Assembly (NCBI RefSeq): GCF_000226975.2
Contig: NZ_CP019285.1
Span: 1,178,001 to 1,242,000 of the forward strand
Source of the DNA: Halobiforma lacisalsi AJ5
Lineage (GTDB): Archaea > Halobacteriota > Halobacteria > Halobacteriales > Natrialbaceae
DNA length: 64,000 nt
Reading direction: 5' to 3'
Positions 25,001 to 33,116 of the stretch are shown piece after piece. The notes beneath the pieces were generated by a model, which did not search any database, was not told where the DNA came from, and worked only from the letters and a program-made list of their open reading frames with translations. A program made the position numbers and the translations under genes. How positions within the stretch are numbered: the stretch's first letter is position 1; each line of letters opens with the position of its first letter.

Positions 25001-27748
25001 TCAGTCCTCGATCTCGATCGCCGGGCGACCCGGTTCGGCCTTCTTCAGCACGCCGCCGTCCTCGACCGCGTCGGCCTCGACGACCCGGACGTCGGCCTCG
25101 AACTCCCGCTCGAGCAGCCAGGCGGCCGACTCCAGAGCCGCGTACTCCTCGTCGGGCTCGAGGGTGCGCTCGAGGGCCTCGCGCTCGGCCTGCAGGTCCT
25201 GGCCGTAGTCGGCCGCGGCGTCGCCCTGCTGGCGGATGTGGTCGTGGCCCATGAGTTCCCCGATCAGGTTGTCGGCGTCGCTCTCGATCGCGACCTCGAG
25301 GGCGTCGTACTTCCACTCGGGCGCGACGACGATGTCGATGCGTTCGGGGTCCTCGATGCCAGCGACCTCGACGATGTCGCGGACGTCCTCGCGGGTGTTC
25401 TCGACCAGCCGGCGGCGTTTCTCGACCTCGTCGCGGTCGACCTCGGCCTCGGGCCACGGGGCGTCGACGACGAAGCCGTCGTTGCCCAGTTCGTCGTACA
25501 GTTCCTCGGCGAGGTGCGGCGCGACGGGGGCCAGCAGTCGGACGACCGCGGACAGCCCGCGCTCGTAGGTCCCGGCGTGGGGCTCGGCGTACTCGGCGTA
25601 CTGGCGCAGCGTCCCGACCAGGTCCTGGGTCTCGCGCAGGGCCTCGTTGAACGTGAGGTCGTCGTACTCCGCGCCGGCGATGGCGATCGTCGCGTCGATC
25701 TCGCTCTCGACGTAGCGGGCGACGGCGTCTTTCTCGCCGTCGTACCCGTTCGCTCGCGGTTGCGGCTCATCGCCGCTCGCGTCTTCCGCGGCGCGTGGCG
25801 CCGCGAACTCCTCGACCATCCCCTTCAGTCGGACCAGGAAGGCGTTCGTCGAGCGGACGCCCTCTTCGCTCCAGTCGAAGTCACGCTCGGGCTGGGCGGC
25901 CTGCATCATAAAGAGTCGGGCCGTGTCCGCGCCGTACTCCTCGACGATCCGCTGGGGGGAGACGACGTTGCCCTTGGACTTGGACATCTTCTCGCCCTCG
26001 AGTTGCACCATCCCCTGGGCCAGCAGGTTCGTGAAGGGTTCGCGGTGCTCGAGCCCCTCGTGGTCGGCCAGCACCTTGGTGAAAAACCGCGAGTACAGCA
26101 GGTGCATCACGGCGTGCTCGATGCCGCCGACGTACTGGTCGACCGGCATCCAGTCGTTGGCCCGCTCGAGGTCGAACGGCGCGTCCTCGAGGTCGGGGGA
26201 GACGTACCGCAGGAAGTACCACGAGGAGTCGACGAAGGTGTCCATCGTGTCGGTCTCCCGTTCGGCCGGCCCACCGCACTCCGGACACGCGGTCTCCTTC
26301 CAGTCCTCGGCGGCGTCCAGCGGGTTCCCGGTGGTGTTGATGAACTCCGGCAGTTCGACGGGCAGGTCCTCGTCGGGGACCAGGACGGGGCCACAGTCGT
26401 CGCAGTGGACGACCGGGATCGGCGTCCCCCAGTAGCGCTGGCGCGAGATCCCCCAGTCGCGTAGCTGGTACTGTGTCGCGTGCTCGGCGCTCTCTATGTC
26501 CTCGGTCAGGCGCTCGCGGGCGGTCTCGCTGTCCAGCCCCGAGTAGTCGCCGGAGTTGACGAGGACGCCGTCTTCGGTGAACGCCGCCTCGTCGACGTCG
26601 GGTGATTCGGGATCCTCGCCCTCCTCGGGTTCGGGCGCGACGACGGGGACGATCTCCTCGCCCATCTTCTGTGCGAAGTCGTGGTCGCGCTCGTCGTGGC
26701 CGGGGACGGCCATCAGCGCGCCGGTCCCGACGTCCGAGAGGACGAAGTCCGCGACGTAGACCGGGATCTCCTCGCCGGTCGCGGGATTCGTGGCGGTGAG
26801 GTCGGTCTCGACCCCGTTCGGCTCGTCGCCGTCGGGATCGGCCTCGTGCTCGATGAAGTGACGAACCTCCTCGTCCTCCTCGGCGAGTTCCTCGCTGATC
26901 GGGTGGTCCGGCGCGAGCGCGAAGAAGGTCGCGCCGTAGATGGTGTCGAGGCGGGTCGTAAACGCCCGGACCGGGCCGTACTCCCGCGGCTCGGTTCCCT
27001 CGCCGCGTCCGTCCGAGGCGCGTGGCGCCTCGCCGATTTCGAAGTCGACCTCGCTCCCATACTGGCGGCCGATCCAGTTGCGCTGCATCTGGCGCACCGA
27101 GTTGGGCCACCCCTCGAGGTCGTCGATGTCCTCGAGCAGTTCGTCGGCGTACTCGGTGATCTTCAGGAACCACTGCTCGAGTTCGCGGGTCTCGACGGGC
27201 GTGTCGCAGCGCCAGCAGAGTTCGGCCTCGCCTTCGACCTGTTCGTCGGCCAGCACGGTCTCGCAGTGGGGACACCAGTTGACCTCGGCGTCGCGGCGCT
27301 CGACGAGGTCCTCCTCGTGGAACCGTCGGAAGAGCCACTGGTTCCACTGGTAGTACTCCGGCGTACAGGTGGTGACCTCCCGGTCCCAGTCGTAGCCAAA
27401 GCCCATCGCCGTCATCTGGTCGCGCATCGTCTCGATGCAGTCGAACGTCCAGTCCCGCGGGTTGGTGTCGCGTTCCTTTGCCGCGTTCTCGGCCGGGAGG
27501 CCGAACGCGTCCCACCCCATCGGGTGGAGGACGTCGTCGCCCTGCATTCGTCGGTACCGGGCGTAGGCGTCCGTGATCGTGTAGTTGCGGACGTGGCCCA
27601 TGTGGAGCTTGCCGGACGGGTACGGATACATCCCGAGGACGTACGTCGGGTCCTCGACGTCGTCGGGCGTCCGATACGTGTCCGCGTCGTCCCACGCCTC
27701 TTGCCAGCGGCGTTCGACCGCTGCGTGGTCGTATCCCGCGTCACTCAT
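25001..27748 (-). CDS. leuS: Leucyl-tRNA synthetase
   Basis: 915 residues, class Ia synthetase charging tRNA-Leu. The HIGH motif appears as KLHMGHVRNYTITDAY near residues 47-62, and KMSKSKGNVVSP near 588-599. Two zinc-type cysteine clusters are visible (CPHCETVL...CWRCDTPV near 165-190, and CDDCGP/CPECGG near 450-495), and the CP1 editing domain lies about 220-440. The architecture is the bacterial-like LeuRS commonly found in haloarchaea. It carries two in-frame Ser/Glu/Pro/Arg-rich inserts that coincide with the two-hairpin DNA element described separately. A TATA box indicates a leaderless message. Confidence 0.97.
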   Translation of the reverse strand: MSDAGYDHAAVERRWQEAWDDADTYRTPDDVEDPTYVLGMYPYPSGKLHMGHVRNYTITDAYARYRRMQGDDVLHPMGWDAFGLPAENAAKERDTNPRDWTFDCIETMRDQMTAMGFGYDWDREVTTCTPEYYQWNQWLFRRFHEEDLVERRDAEVNWCPHCETVLADEQVEGEAELCWRCDTPVETRELEQWFLKITEYADELLEDIDDLEGWPNSVRQMQRNWIGRQYGSEVDFEIGEAPRASDGRGEGTEPREYGPVRAFTTRLDTIYGATFFALAPDHPISEELAEEDEEVRHFIEHEADPDGDEPNGVETDLTATNPATGEEIPVYVADFVLSDVGTGALMAVPGHDERDHDFAQKMGEEIVPVVAPEPEEGEDPESPDVDEAAFTEDGVLVNSGDYSGLDSETARERLTEDIESAEHATQYQLRDWGISRQRYWGTPIPVVHCDDCGPVLVPDEDLPVELPEFINTTGNPLDAAEDWKETACPECGGPAERETDTMDTFVDSSWYFLRYVSPDLEDAPFDLERANDWMPVDQYVGGIEHAVMHLLYSRFFTKVLADHEGLEHREPFTNLLAQGMVQLEGEKMSKSKGNVVSPQRIVEEYGADTARLFMMQAAQPERDFDWSEEGVRSTNAFLVRLKGMVEEFAAPRAAEDASGDEPQPRANGYDGEKDAVARYVESEIDATIAIAGAEYDDLTFNEALRETQDLVGTLRQYAEYAEPHAGTYERGLSAVVRLLAPVAPHLAEELYDELGNDGFVVDAPWPEAEVDRDEVEKRRRLVENTREDVRDIVEVAGIEDPERIDIVVAPEWKYDALEVAIESDADNLIGELMGHDHIRQQGDAAADYGQDLQAEREALERTLEPDEEYAALESAAWLLEREFEADVRVVEADAVEDGGVLKKAEPGRPAIEIED
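25752..25806. repeat. Two-hairpin in-frame element, copy 1 in leuS
   Basis: Hairpin A: GCGGC (25762-25766), loop TCATC, GCCGC (25772-25776). Hairpin B: CGCGGCGC (25787-25794), loop GTG, GCGCCGCG (25798-25805), a perfect 8-base stem. In the protein it encodes an insert around APRAAEDASGDEPQPRA. Closely related copies lie at 26985-27032 and 36298-36341. Confidence 0.75.
26985..27032. repeat. Two-hairpin in-frame element, copy 2 in leuS
   Basis: Hairpin A: CGCGGC (26985-26990) with GCCGCG (27002-27007). Hairpin B: CGAGGCGC (27014-27021), loop GTG, GCGCCTCG (27025-27032). Stem bases differ from copy 1 in a compensated way. It encodes an insert around EAPRASDGRGEGTEPRE. Confidence 0.72.
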
Positions 27749-27773
27749 TGCTGTGTAGACGTGAGACCTGACA

Positions 27774-27784
27774 CCTTATAATGG
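27774..27784 (-). promoter_or_regulatory. TATA box for leuS
   Basis: The minus strand reads CCATTATAAGG, centred about 31 bases before the ATG at 27748. The same 225-base region drives the divergent gene at 27974, which has a weaker CTTGATATC box near 27944-27952. Confidence 0.65.
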
Positions 27785-27973
27785 ATTCGAGCCACGGAGA
27801 CCTATTTCCTGGCAGCCGTGGTCCAGCTACCTCGTCGGCCGCGTTCGCGCTCGGGGTCACCTTCGAGTCCTCCCCCGCCCCTCGTCCGATGGCGGCTCGA
27901 ACTGCCGAAACGTCGGTATTTCGGCGGGTTTGGCGCCGAAACCCTTGATATCTCGAGGCGCGTATACTCCGTG

Positions 27974-28396
27974 ATGACACACCATACATTTGAAACCGAC
28001 ATCTCGGGGGGATCGGCGGACGAAATCGTACGAATCGCTCGAACCGGGATCGGGGACGAACTCCGCAGCGTCGTCTACTTCACGCCGAGCGATTTCGACC
28101 TCCTCTACGTCCGCCAGGACCTGTACGAATATCCCGACGAGGCCCGCGAGGCGAAGTCGGAACTGATCGACATGGAGACCGTCGGCTTCGCAGAGGTGCC
28201 CGTCCGCAACGGCCTCGAGGCCGTGGAGCACGCCAACGGGATCGGCGAGTACTTCTTTACCATTCGGGTCCACGGGGACGGCTTCGTGGTCAGAAAGATC
28301 GTCGACGACGTCGGCGTCGTCCTGACGACCGACAGCATGGACGTCGCCGCGTTCCGTGACGCGGCGACCGCGATCGAACGGCTGCTCTCGGAGTGA
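27974..28396 (+). CDS. Haloarchaeal small protein of unknown function, paralogue of the 3740 gene
   Basis: 140 residues, soluble. Blocks GDELRSVVYFTPSDFDLLYV (about 25-44) and DVGVVLTTDSMDVAAFRDAA (about 112-131) match the protein encoded at 3740-4180. The second half between them (ETVGFAEVPVRNGLEAVEHA, then EYFFTIRVHGDGFVVRKIVD) alternates strands and helices and reads as one alpha/beta domain. Function unknown. It is convergent with the Hsp20 gene, seven bases apart. ATG at 27974 follows a TATA-like box at the leaderless distance. Confidence 0.72.
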   Translation: MTHHTFETDISGGSADEIVRIARTGIGDELRSVVYFTPSDFDLLYVRQDLYEYPDEAREAKSELIDMETVGFAEVPVRNGLEAVEHANGIGEYFFTIRVHGDGFVVRKIVDDVGVVLTTDSMDVAAFRDAATAIERLLSE

Positions 28397-28403
28397 CGAC
28401 TCG

Positions 28404-28823
28404 CTACTCGATATCGATCGACTTCGAGCCCGTGCCGCCGCCGACCTTCGGCAGTCGCACGGTGAGCACGCCGTTCTCGTACCCGGCCGTCACCTCGTCT
28501 TCCTCGACTGGCTCCGGCAGACGCACTCGCCGACTCGCCGTCTTGCGGGTTCGTTCCCGACGCAGGTACTCGCCTTCGGCGAACTCGAGGTCGTCCTCGC
28601 GCGTCGCGTCGAGGCGGAGCGTGCCGTCCGAGAGGGTCAGTTCGATGTCGTCGGTCTCGTAGCCGGGGAGGTCGGCGGTGACGACGTACTCCTCGTCGGT
28701 GTCGGCGACGTCGACCGGCACCGAGCCCGGGACCTGGAGGCCGCCGCTGGTCATCCCCTCTTCGACCTGTCGGCTGACGCGGTCGAGCATTTCCTCGATT
28801 TCGTCGAACGGGTTCCGTCGCAT
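28404..28823 (-). CDS. Small heat-shock protein, Hsp20/alpha-crystallin family
   Basis: 139 residues. An N-terminal helical arm (MRRNPFDEIEEMLDRVSRQV) precedes the alpha-crystallin domain (about 45-130) with VVTADLPGYETDDIELTLSD and the closing GVLTVRLPKVG motif (A-x-x-x-n-G-v-L consensus). It is an ATP-independent chaperone that holds unfolding proteins. The C-terminal I-D-I-E resembles the I-x-I oligomerisation motif. ATG at 28823 is chosen for the usual M-R-R-N-P-F-D-E-I start. Confidence 0.93.
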   Translation of the reverse strand: MRRNPFDEIEEMLDRVSRQVEEGMTSGGLQVPGSVPVDVADTDEEYVVTADLPGYETDDIELTLSDGTLRLDATREDDLEFAEGEYLRRERTRKTASRRVRLPEPVEEDEVTAGYENGVLTVRLPKVGGGTGSKSIDIE

Positions 28824-28918
28824 GTACAGGGATACGGCCTCTAGCGAGATAAATTCTGCCCGCCCCGCGAGGACAGAACGGGGGCTGGATGCCGCCGCCC
28901 TCCGCTGATTCCGTGTGA

Positions 28919-29374
28919 TCACTCCGATAGCGTCGCGATCCCGTCCTCGAGGGCATCCTCCAGAACCTCGCGGGCGTGACCGTCCGGGTCGACGCCCTCG
29001 TAGACCGCTTTCACCTCGCCGTCGGCGAGCACGAACGTCGTCCGTGCGGCCGCGCCGCTCCGGACGTCGACGTCGAAGGCGTCGGCGACCTCCCCGTCGG
29101 GGTCCGCGAGCAGGTCGAACTCGAGGCCCTCCGACTCGCGGAACTCCCGGTGGGAGTCGACGTCGTCGGTCGAGACGCCGTAGACCGCGACGCCGGCGTC
29201 GCGGTAGGTCTCGAGTTCCCGCTGGAACTGGTTCGCCTCGACGGTACAGCCCGGGGTGTCGTCCCGCGGGTAGAAGTAGAGGACGGTCGGTTCCTCGAAC
29301 GCGGGGGAGACTTCCTCGCCGTCCTGGCTGGGTGCGGTGACGTCGGGTGCGTCCGCGCCGGTCTCGAGCGTCAT
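28919..29374 (-). CDS. bcp: Thiol peroxidase, Bcp/PrxQ type
   Basis: 151 residues. It reduces hydroperoxides with electrons from thioredoxin. The peroxidatic cysteine sits in YFYPRDDTPGCTVEA near residues 33-47 (P-x3-T-x2-C). No second cysteine is present, so it works as a one-cysteine enzyme needing an external thiol partner. It contrasts with the cysteine-less redoxin at 19853. GVSTDDVDSHREFRESEGL near 66-84 and FVLADGEVKAVYEGVDP near 115-131 complete the fold. It lies 54 bases after the prephenate dehydratase gene on the same strand. Confidence 0.93.
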   Translation of the reverse strand: MTLETGADAPDVTAPSQDGEEVSPAFEEPTVLYFYPRDDTPGCTVEANQFQRELETYRDAGVAVYGVSTDDVDSHREFRESEGLEFDLLADPDGEVADAFDVDVRSGAAARTTFVLADGEVKAVYEGVDPDGHAREVLEDALEDGIATLSE

Positions 29375-29427
29375 GAGTGCCCGTACTGCGAACGGCCGGA
29401 AACGGCTTTCGGTGACCCCGGCCGCCG

Positions 29428-30246
29428 TCACTCCACGACGTGTTCCGTATCGTACGACCCCAGCCGTCGCACCCAGCCGTTCTCCGCGAGTTCCTCGATC
29501 TCCTCTAAGGCCTCCTTCGTCCGGGACTCGTAGAGTCCCGCCTCGATGTCGACGTGGAAGACGTAGTCGCCGAGTCGCCGGCCGCTGGGCCGGGACTCGA
29601 CGCGGGTCAGGTTGATCGATCGGTCGGCAAACGGCTCGAGCAACTCGAGCAACAGGCCGGGGTAGTTGGCGTTCGGGTAGACGACCAGCGAGGTCTTGCC
29701 GCCGCCTTTCGAGCGCTCGTCGGCCGGCGCGACCGCGAAGAACCGCGTCGCGTTCGAGTCCTGGTCCTGGATGTCCTCCGCGAGCACCTCGAGATCGGTG
29801 CCGTTGCTCGCGTTGGCCGGGTGGCCGATCCCGGCGATCGAGGGGTCGTCGCGGGCGAACTCGACTCCCTGGGCGGTGCTCGCGACCGCCTCGAGGGTGG
29901 CGTCGGGGTGTTCCCGCTCGAGGTAGGAGCGACACTGCGCGAGCGCCTGGGAGTGGCTGGCGATCGTGTCGAACTCCGGCCCCTGGGCGAGCAGGGCGTG
30001 TCTGATCGGGGTGACGATCTCGCGGACGACGGCGACCTCGTATTCGGCGAGGGCGTCTAAGCTCTCCGTCACGGAGCCCTCGATGCTGTTCTCGATGGGG
30101 ATGACGCCTCGATCGTGTTCGCCGGCGGCGACGGCGTCGACGATGGCGGTTACCGACTGGCGGAAGTCGATCTCGTCCTCGTCGGCGACGGCGGTCGTCG
30201 CCCGGTGTGAGTAGGTTCCTTCGGGACCGAGCGTAACTGCGGTCAT
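29428..30246 (-). CDS. pheA: Prephenate dehydratase
   Basis: 272 residues, the stand-alone form. It converts prephenate to phenylpyruvate in phenylalanine synthesis. Residues 1-180 form the catalytic domain (LGPEGTYSHRA near 6-16, IPIENSIEGSV near 50-60 and SNATRFFAVAP near 157-167 with the T-R-F motif). The C-terminal ACT domain has LTRVESRPSGRRLGDYVFHV near 214-233, the E-S-R-P phenylalanine-binding motif of feedback inhibition. No aro genes are adjacent. The pheST genes with a Phe-rich leader lie about 5 kb away. Confidence 0.95.
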   Translation of the reverse strand: MTAVTLGPEGTYSHRATTAVADEDEIDFRQSVTAIVDAVAAGEHDRGVIPIENSIEGSVTESLDALAEYEVAVVREIVTPIRHALLAQGPEFDTIASHSQALAQCRSYLEREHPDATLEAVASTAQGVEFARDDPSIAGIGHPANASNGTDLEVLAEDIQDQDSNATRFFAVAPADERSKGGGKTSLVVYPNANYPGLLLELLEPFADRSINLTRVESRPSGRRLGDYVFHVDIEAGLYESRTKEALEEIEELAENGWVRRLGSYDTEHVVE

Positions 30247-30317
30247 TGCCAGCCTATTGCAGGGACGCTCGCAAAAACGCGTCGGGTCGACGACGACAGT
30301 GCTTCATGCTCTGCCAC

Positions 30318-30327
30318 AAATTATATC
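30318..30327 (+). promoter_or_regulatory. TATA-like box for the histidine kinase gene
   Basis: AAATTATATC would start transcription near 30350, giving a leader of about 32 bases that contains the ribosome-binding site below. Confidence 0.55.
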
Positions 30328-30367
30328 GGCTGACTGACGAACTCTTACGGAAGGACTGGCTCACGAT

Positions 30368-30374
30368 GGAGGTG
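30368..30374 (+). promoter_or_regulatory. Shine-Dalgarno GGAGGTG deciding the GTG start at 30382
   Basis: GGAGGTG ends seven bases before the GTG. An ATG at 30366 in another frame opens a 12-codon reading frame (to 30404) that overlaps the kinase start, so the site lies inside that short frame. Confidence 0.6.
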
Positions 30375-30381
30375 CACACCA

Positions 30382-32067
30382 GTGGCCGTAGGGAGCGAGC
30401 GTAGATCCTTTCACGTCCGGTACGCCGGGGTGGACGGATCGGTCCGCGACCGGGCGGTCGACGCGCTCGAGTCGACCTATCGAGTGACGACGGTCGCCGG
30501 GGTCGATTCGACGGCCGACCTGCTCGCAGACGACGTCGACTGTCTCGTCCTCGCGGCGGGAGCGACCGCGGAGTCGCGCTCGGTCGTCGACTGCCTCGAG
30601 TCGGTCGCGGCCGCCCGGCCCGACGTGCCGATCGTCCCGTTCGTGTCGCGGTCGGAACTGACCGACAACCGCCCGGAGTGGGTTCGTGCGCTGCTTCGGG
30701 CGAGTGTCGACGACGTCGTGTTCCGGGACGCCGGGTCGGAGCCGGGAACCGACGCTCCCCGACGGCTCCGGGACCGGATCGACGCCGTCTACGAGGCGTC
30801 GATCTCCGACGCCGGCGAGACCGTCCTCGAGGTCGCGCGCTCGCTGATGGGGGCCGCCCACGACGAGGTCGACATCGAGATCGAGTGGGGACTCGAGTCG
30901 GTCGGACGACGGCTCGATGCCGATCGGGCGCTCGTCTTCGAGTACGACGGGGACGACGAACGGCTCGTTCCGACTCACTCCTGGTTCGCCCGTCCCGAGT
31001 CGACCGACTCGGAGCCGGAACCGCTCCCGGCCGCGTCGTTTCCCGGGTTCGAGGAGGCGATTCGTGCGTTCGACGTTCACGCAGTGCCGGCCGGGACCGA
31101 CACGGAGACGGCGACCGGTACGGTCGGGGAGCCGGCGATCGACCTGGGGACCGAGGAGGGTCTCGAGATCCCCGAGGGGTTCATCGGCGATCTGGGGGCG
31201 GCCGCGGGTATCCGCGGCGGCACGGATCGTGGCTCCCCGGACCGTTCGCGGGACCCGCATCCGTACCTCGAAGTCCGCGACCTCGAGGCGCTGCTCGCGG
31301 TTCCGATCGTCGTCGACTGGGAACTGACCGGCGTCCTCGCCGTCGCGGGGCGGCAGTGCCGTCCCTGGCCGGAACAGCTCCGACGACAGCTCCGCACCCT
31401 GGGCGAACTCGTCGGTTACCGACTCGAGCGCCGCCAGCGGCGAGGGGAACTCGTCAGCCAGAACGAGCGCCTCGAGGGGTTCGCCTCCGTCGTCAGCCAC
31501 GACCTGCGAAACCCGTTGAACGTCATCTCGGGGTCGGCGGAACTCGTCGCCGAAACCGGCGACGACGCCTACCTCGAGGACGTGATCGACGCGGCCGACC
31601 GGATGGAGGCGATGATCGACGACCTGCTGACGCTCGCCCGTGACGGGGCCCGCGTCGGCGACACCGAACCCGTCGCGCTCGAGTCGGTCGTCAGGGACGC
31701 CTGGGACGACGTTGCCACCGACGGCGCGACCCTCGAACTCGAGCCCGACGATCTCCCCACGCTGGAGGCGGATCGGGGCCGGCTCCGGCAGGCCTTCGAG
31801 AACCTGATCCGCAACGCTATCGAACATAACGGCGACGCGGTGTCGATCCGAGTCGAAGCGACGGACGAAGGGTTCGCGTTCGAGGACGACGGCGTCGGGA
31901 TCCCCGAAGATCGCCGCGAGCAGATCTTCGAGGAGGGGTATACCGGTGACGGTGGAACGGGACTCGGCCTGTCGATCGTCGACCGGATCGTCTCGGCCCA
32001 CGGCTGGTCGGTGTCGGTCACGGACGGCGACGAGGGCGGAGCCCGGTTCGAGATCACGACGGAGTAG
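30382..32067 (+). CDS. Soluble sensor histidine kinase with pseudo-receiver and GAF-like domains
   Basis: 561 residues, no membrane segments. Residues about 8-118 have a response-regulator-like fold, but the expected phospho-acceptor region after strand 3 reads CLVLAAGATAES, without Asp, so it is a pseudo-receiver. Residues about 140-350 look like a GAF sensor domain with an insert. HisKA has SHDLRNP with His 373. The ATPase domain has LIRNAIEHNG, DDGVGIPED and GTGLGLSI near 525-532. It would autophosphorylate and signal to an unlinked regulator or transcription factor; no response regulator gene is next to it. Cytoplasmic ligand unknown. Confidence 0.9.
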   Translation: MAVGSERRSFHVRYAGVDGSVRDRAVDALESTYRVTTVAGVDSTADLLADDVDCLVLAAGATAESRSVVDCLESVAAARPDVPIVPFVSRSELTDNRPEWVRALLRASVDDVVFRDAGSEPGTDAPRRLRDRIDAVYEASISDAGETVLEVARSLMGAAHDEVDIEIEWGLESVGRRLDADRALVFEYDGDDERLVPTHSWFARPESTDSEPEPLPAASFPGFEEAIRAFDVHAVPAGTDTETATGTVGEPAIDLGTEEGLEIPEGFIGDLGAAAGIRGGTDRGSPDRSRDPHPYLEVRDLEALLAVPIVVDWELTGVLAVAGRQCRPWPEQLRRQLRTLGELVGYRLERRQRRGELVSQNERLEGFASVVSHDLRNPLNVISGSAELVAETGDDAYLEDVIDAADRMEAMIDDLLTLARDGARVGDTEPVALESVVRDAWDDVATDGATLELEPDDLPTLEADRGRLRQAFENLIRNAIEHNGDAVSIRVEATDEGFAFEDDGVGIPEDRREQIFEEGYTGDGGTGLGLSIVDRIVSAHGWSVSVTDGDEGGARFEITTE

Positions 32068-32198
32068 GCACTCTCGAGTCTCGCGGCGCGTTCGACCGCT
32101 GTGCCCTCGTCACACTCGCGGGGACCGTGCTGTCGTCCGCGTTATTACTCGTTGTCGCAGCCGCTCGAGCGGATGCGAGCGTGAAAAAGACCGGACTC

Positions 32199-32507
32199 TC
32201 ACTCGTCGAGGTGTTCGATTCCCTTCTTGGAGACGTTGGCCTCCGTGATCTCCTCGGGCATCCAGTCGGGCTTGTCGTCCGGTGCGGTCTCTTCCCAGGC
32301 CCAGCCGTCGTAGATGTGGACCTTGTCGGTTCCCTTCTCGCGGAGTCGGAGTTCGACGCGCTCGGCCTCGTCTTCGCTCGACCCGGGCTCGAGTCGCCGG
32401 GCTGCCTTGAGCGCCGCCTGTCGGGGAGTGTTCCCCGAGAAGACGCTCGACTCTTCGCCGTCCGATTCTCGCAGCGCAAAGTTTCGTTTCCCGTCTTCGC
32501 GTACCAT
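32199..32507 (-). CDS. MC1-family non-histone chromatin protein
   Basis: 102 residues. The MC1 fold is clear: RNFALRESDGEESSVFSG near 8-25, TPRQAALKAARR near 27-38, ELRLREKGTDKVHIYDGWAW near 51-70 and KPDWMPEEITEANVSKKGIE near 78-97, all matching methanogen MC1. The protein bends and compacts DNA. Compared with methanogen MC1 it has an acidic insert (about 39-49), as expected in a halophile. The ATG at 32507 gives the normal N-terminus. TATA box at 32541-32550. Confidence 0.93.
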   Translation of the reverse strand: MVREDGKRNFALRESDGEESSVFSGNTPRQAALKAARRLEPGSSEDEAERVELRLREKGTDKVHIYDGWAWEETAPDDKPDWMPEEITEANVSKKGIEHLDE

Positions 32508-32540
32508 GGTTTTCGCCTCCGTGTCAACCCAGCGCACGGG

Positions 32541-32550
32541 ATAGTATAAA
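32541..32550 (-). promoter_or_regulatory. TATA-like box for the MC1 gene
   Basis: The minus strand reads TTTATACTAT, 34-43 bases before the ATG at 32507. A further TATA-like tract CTTTAA at 32585-32590 lies upstream and may be a second promoter. Confidence 0.55.
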
Positions 32551-32695
32551 GATATCCCCGAAAATCGACCGACTGCGTCGGTATCTTTAAGTGGTTACGG
32601 ACGTCACTTCCCCGCAGTATCCGGTCTCCGGCGACCGAGGCTTTTGTCAGGAGAACGGTTTCGTGTCCAGTGACCGGTCGTTGGCGGGTAGAAAA

Positions 32696-32710
32696 CACTT
32701 AAGTATATCC
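32696..32710 (+). promoter_or_regulatory. TATA box for the AbrB-like gene
   Basis: CACTTAAGTATATCC gives a start site near 32733, only a few bases before the ATG at 32740. Confidence 0.55.
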
Positions 32711-32739
32711 TACGGCGAAGTTCGTCATAGAATCCCGCG

Positions 32740-32937
32740 ATGGTTCGGAAAAAGAAGCTGAGTCCAAGCGGTGCGAAAGACGAAGACGGCAACTACCACA
32801 ACGTCCATCTGAATCTCCACGAGGACGAACTCGCAGTCGCGGGCATGGACATCGGCGACGAGGTCTTCGTCCGGGTACGGGACGGTAAAATCATCATCCA
32901 GAAAGCGGACGAGGAAGAAGTCGAACACGAGTTCTAA
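32740..32937 (+). CDS. Small AbrB/SpoVT-like protein
   Basis: 65 residues. After a basic start (MVRKKKLSPSGAKDEDGNY) comes a pattern typical of the swapped-hairpin AbrB fold: LNLHEDELAVAGMDIGDEVF near 25-44 and VRVRDGKIIIQKADEEE near 45-61. Such proteins dimerise and bind DNA as transition-state or antitoxin regulators. No toxin-like gene is next to it, so a general DNA-binding regulator is more likely. It lies divergent from MC1 gene. Confidence 0.72.
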   Translation: MVRKKKLSPSGAKDEDGNYHNVHLNLHEDELAVAGMDIGDEVFVRVRDGKIIIQKADEEEVEHEF

Positions 32938-33065
32938 CACGGCCGTTCTTTCGCGAACCGAGTGCACTGTGGAGCAATAGGTCCACCTGCGTCGACTACA
33001 GTCCGATCCGTTTTTCCCACCACCTGCGGGTACCGACAGTTCGAGGCGCGGCCCGTCGCCAGTTG

Positions 33066-33116
33066 TTTAGGTTTACCTAAACTATTTATGCCGGCCAGCA
33101 TTTAGGTTGACCTAAA
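33066..33116 (+). promoter_or_regulatory. Paired palindromic operators flanking the TATA box (DtxR-like)
   Basis: Two near-identical 16-base palindromes, TTTAGGTTTACCTAAA (33066-33081) and TTTAGGTTGACCTAAA (33101-33116), are 35 bases apart. Between them lies the TATA-like CTATTTATG (33082-33090), about 30 bases before the ATG at 33117. The second site ends directly at the start codon, so it covers the predicted transcription start of a leaderless mRNA. The half-site TTAGGT resembles the consensus of DtxR-family metal regulators. A repressor bound at both sites would block TBP and RNA polymerase. Confidence 0.85.

Noticed and set aside
24794-26464. A 556-codon open frame on the plus strand across leuS
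   Set aside because: It is the antisense of leuS. High-GC codon use keeps antisense frames open; its protein is a Val/Leu/Asp/Arg-rich shadow without motifs.
30361-32001. A 546-codon minus-strand frame opposite the histidine kinase
   Set aside because: Antisense shadow; Arg/Gly/Asp-rich with no motif, whereas the plus strand has all kinase boxes.
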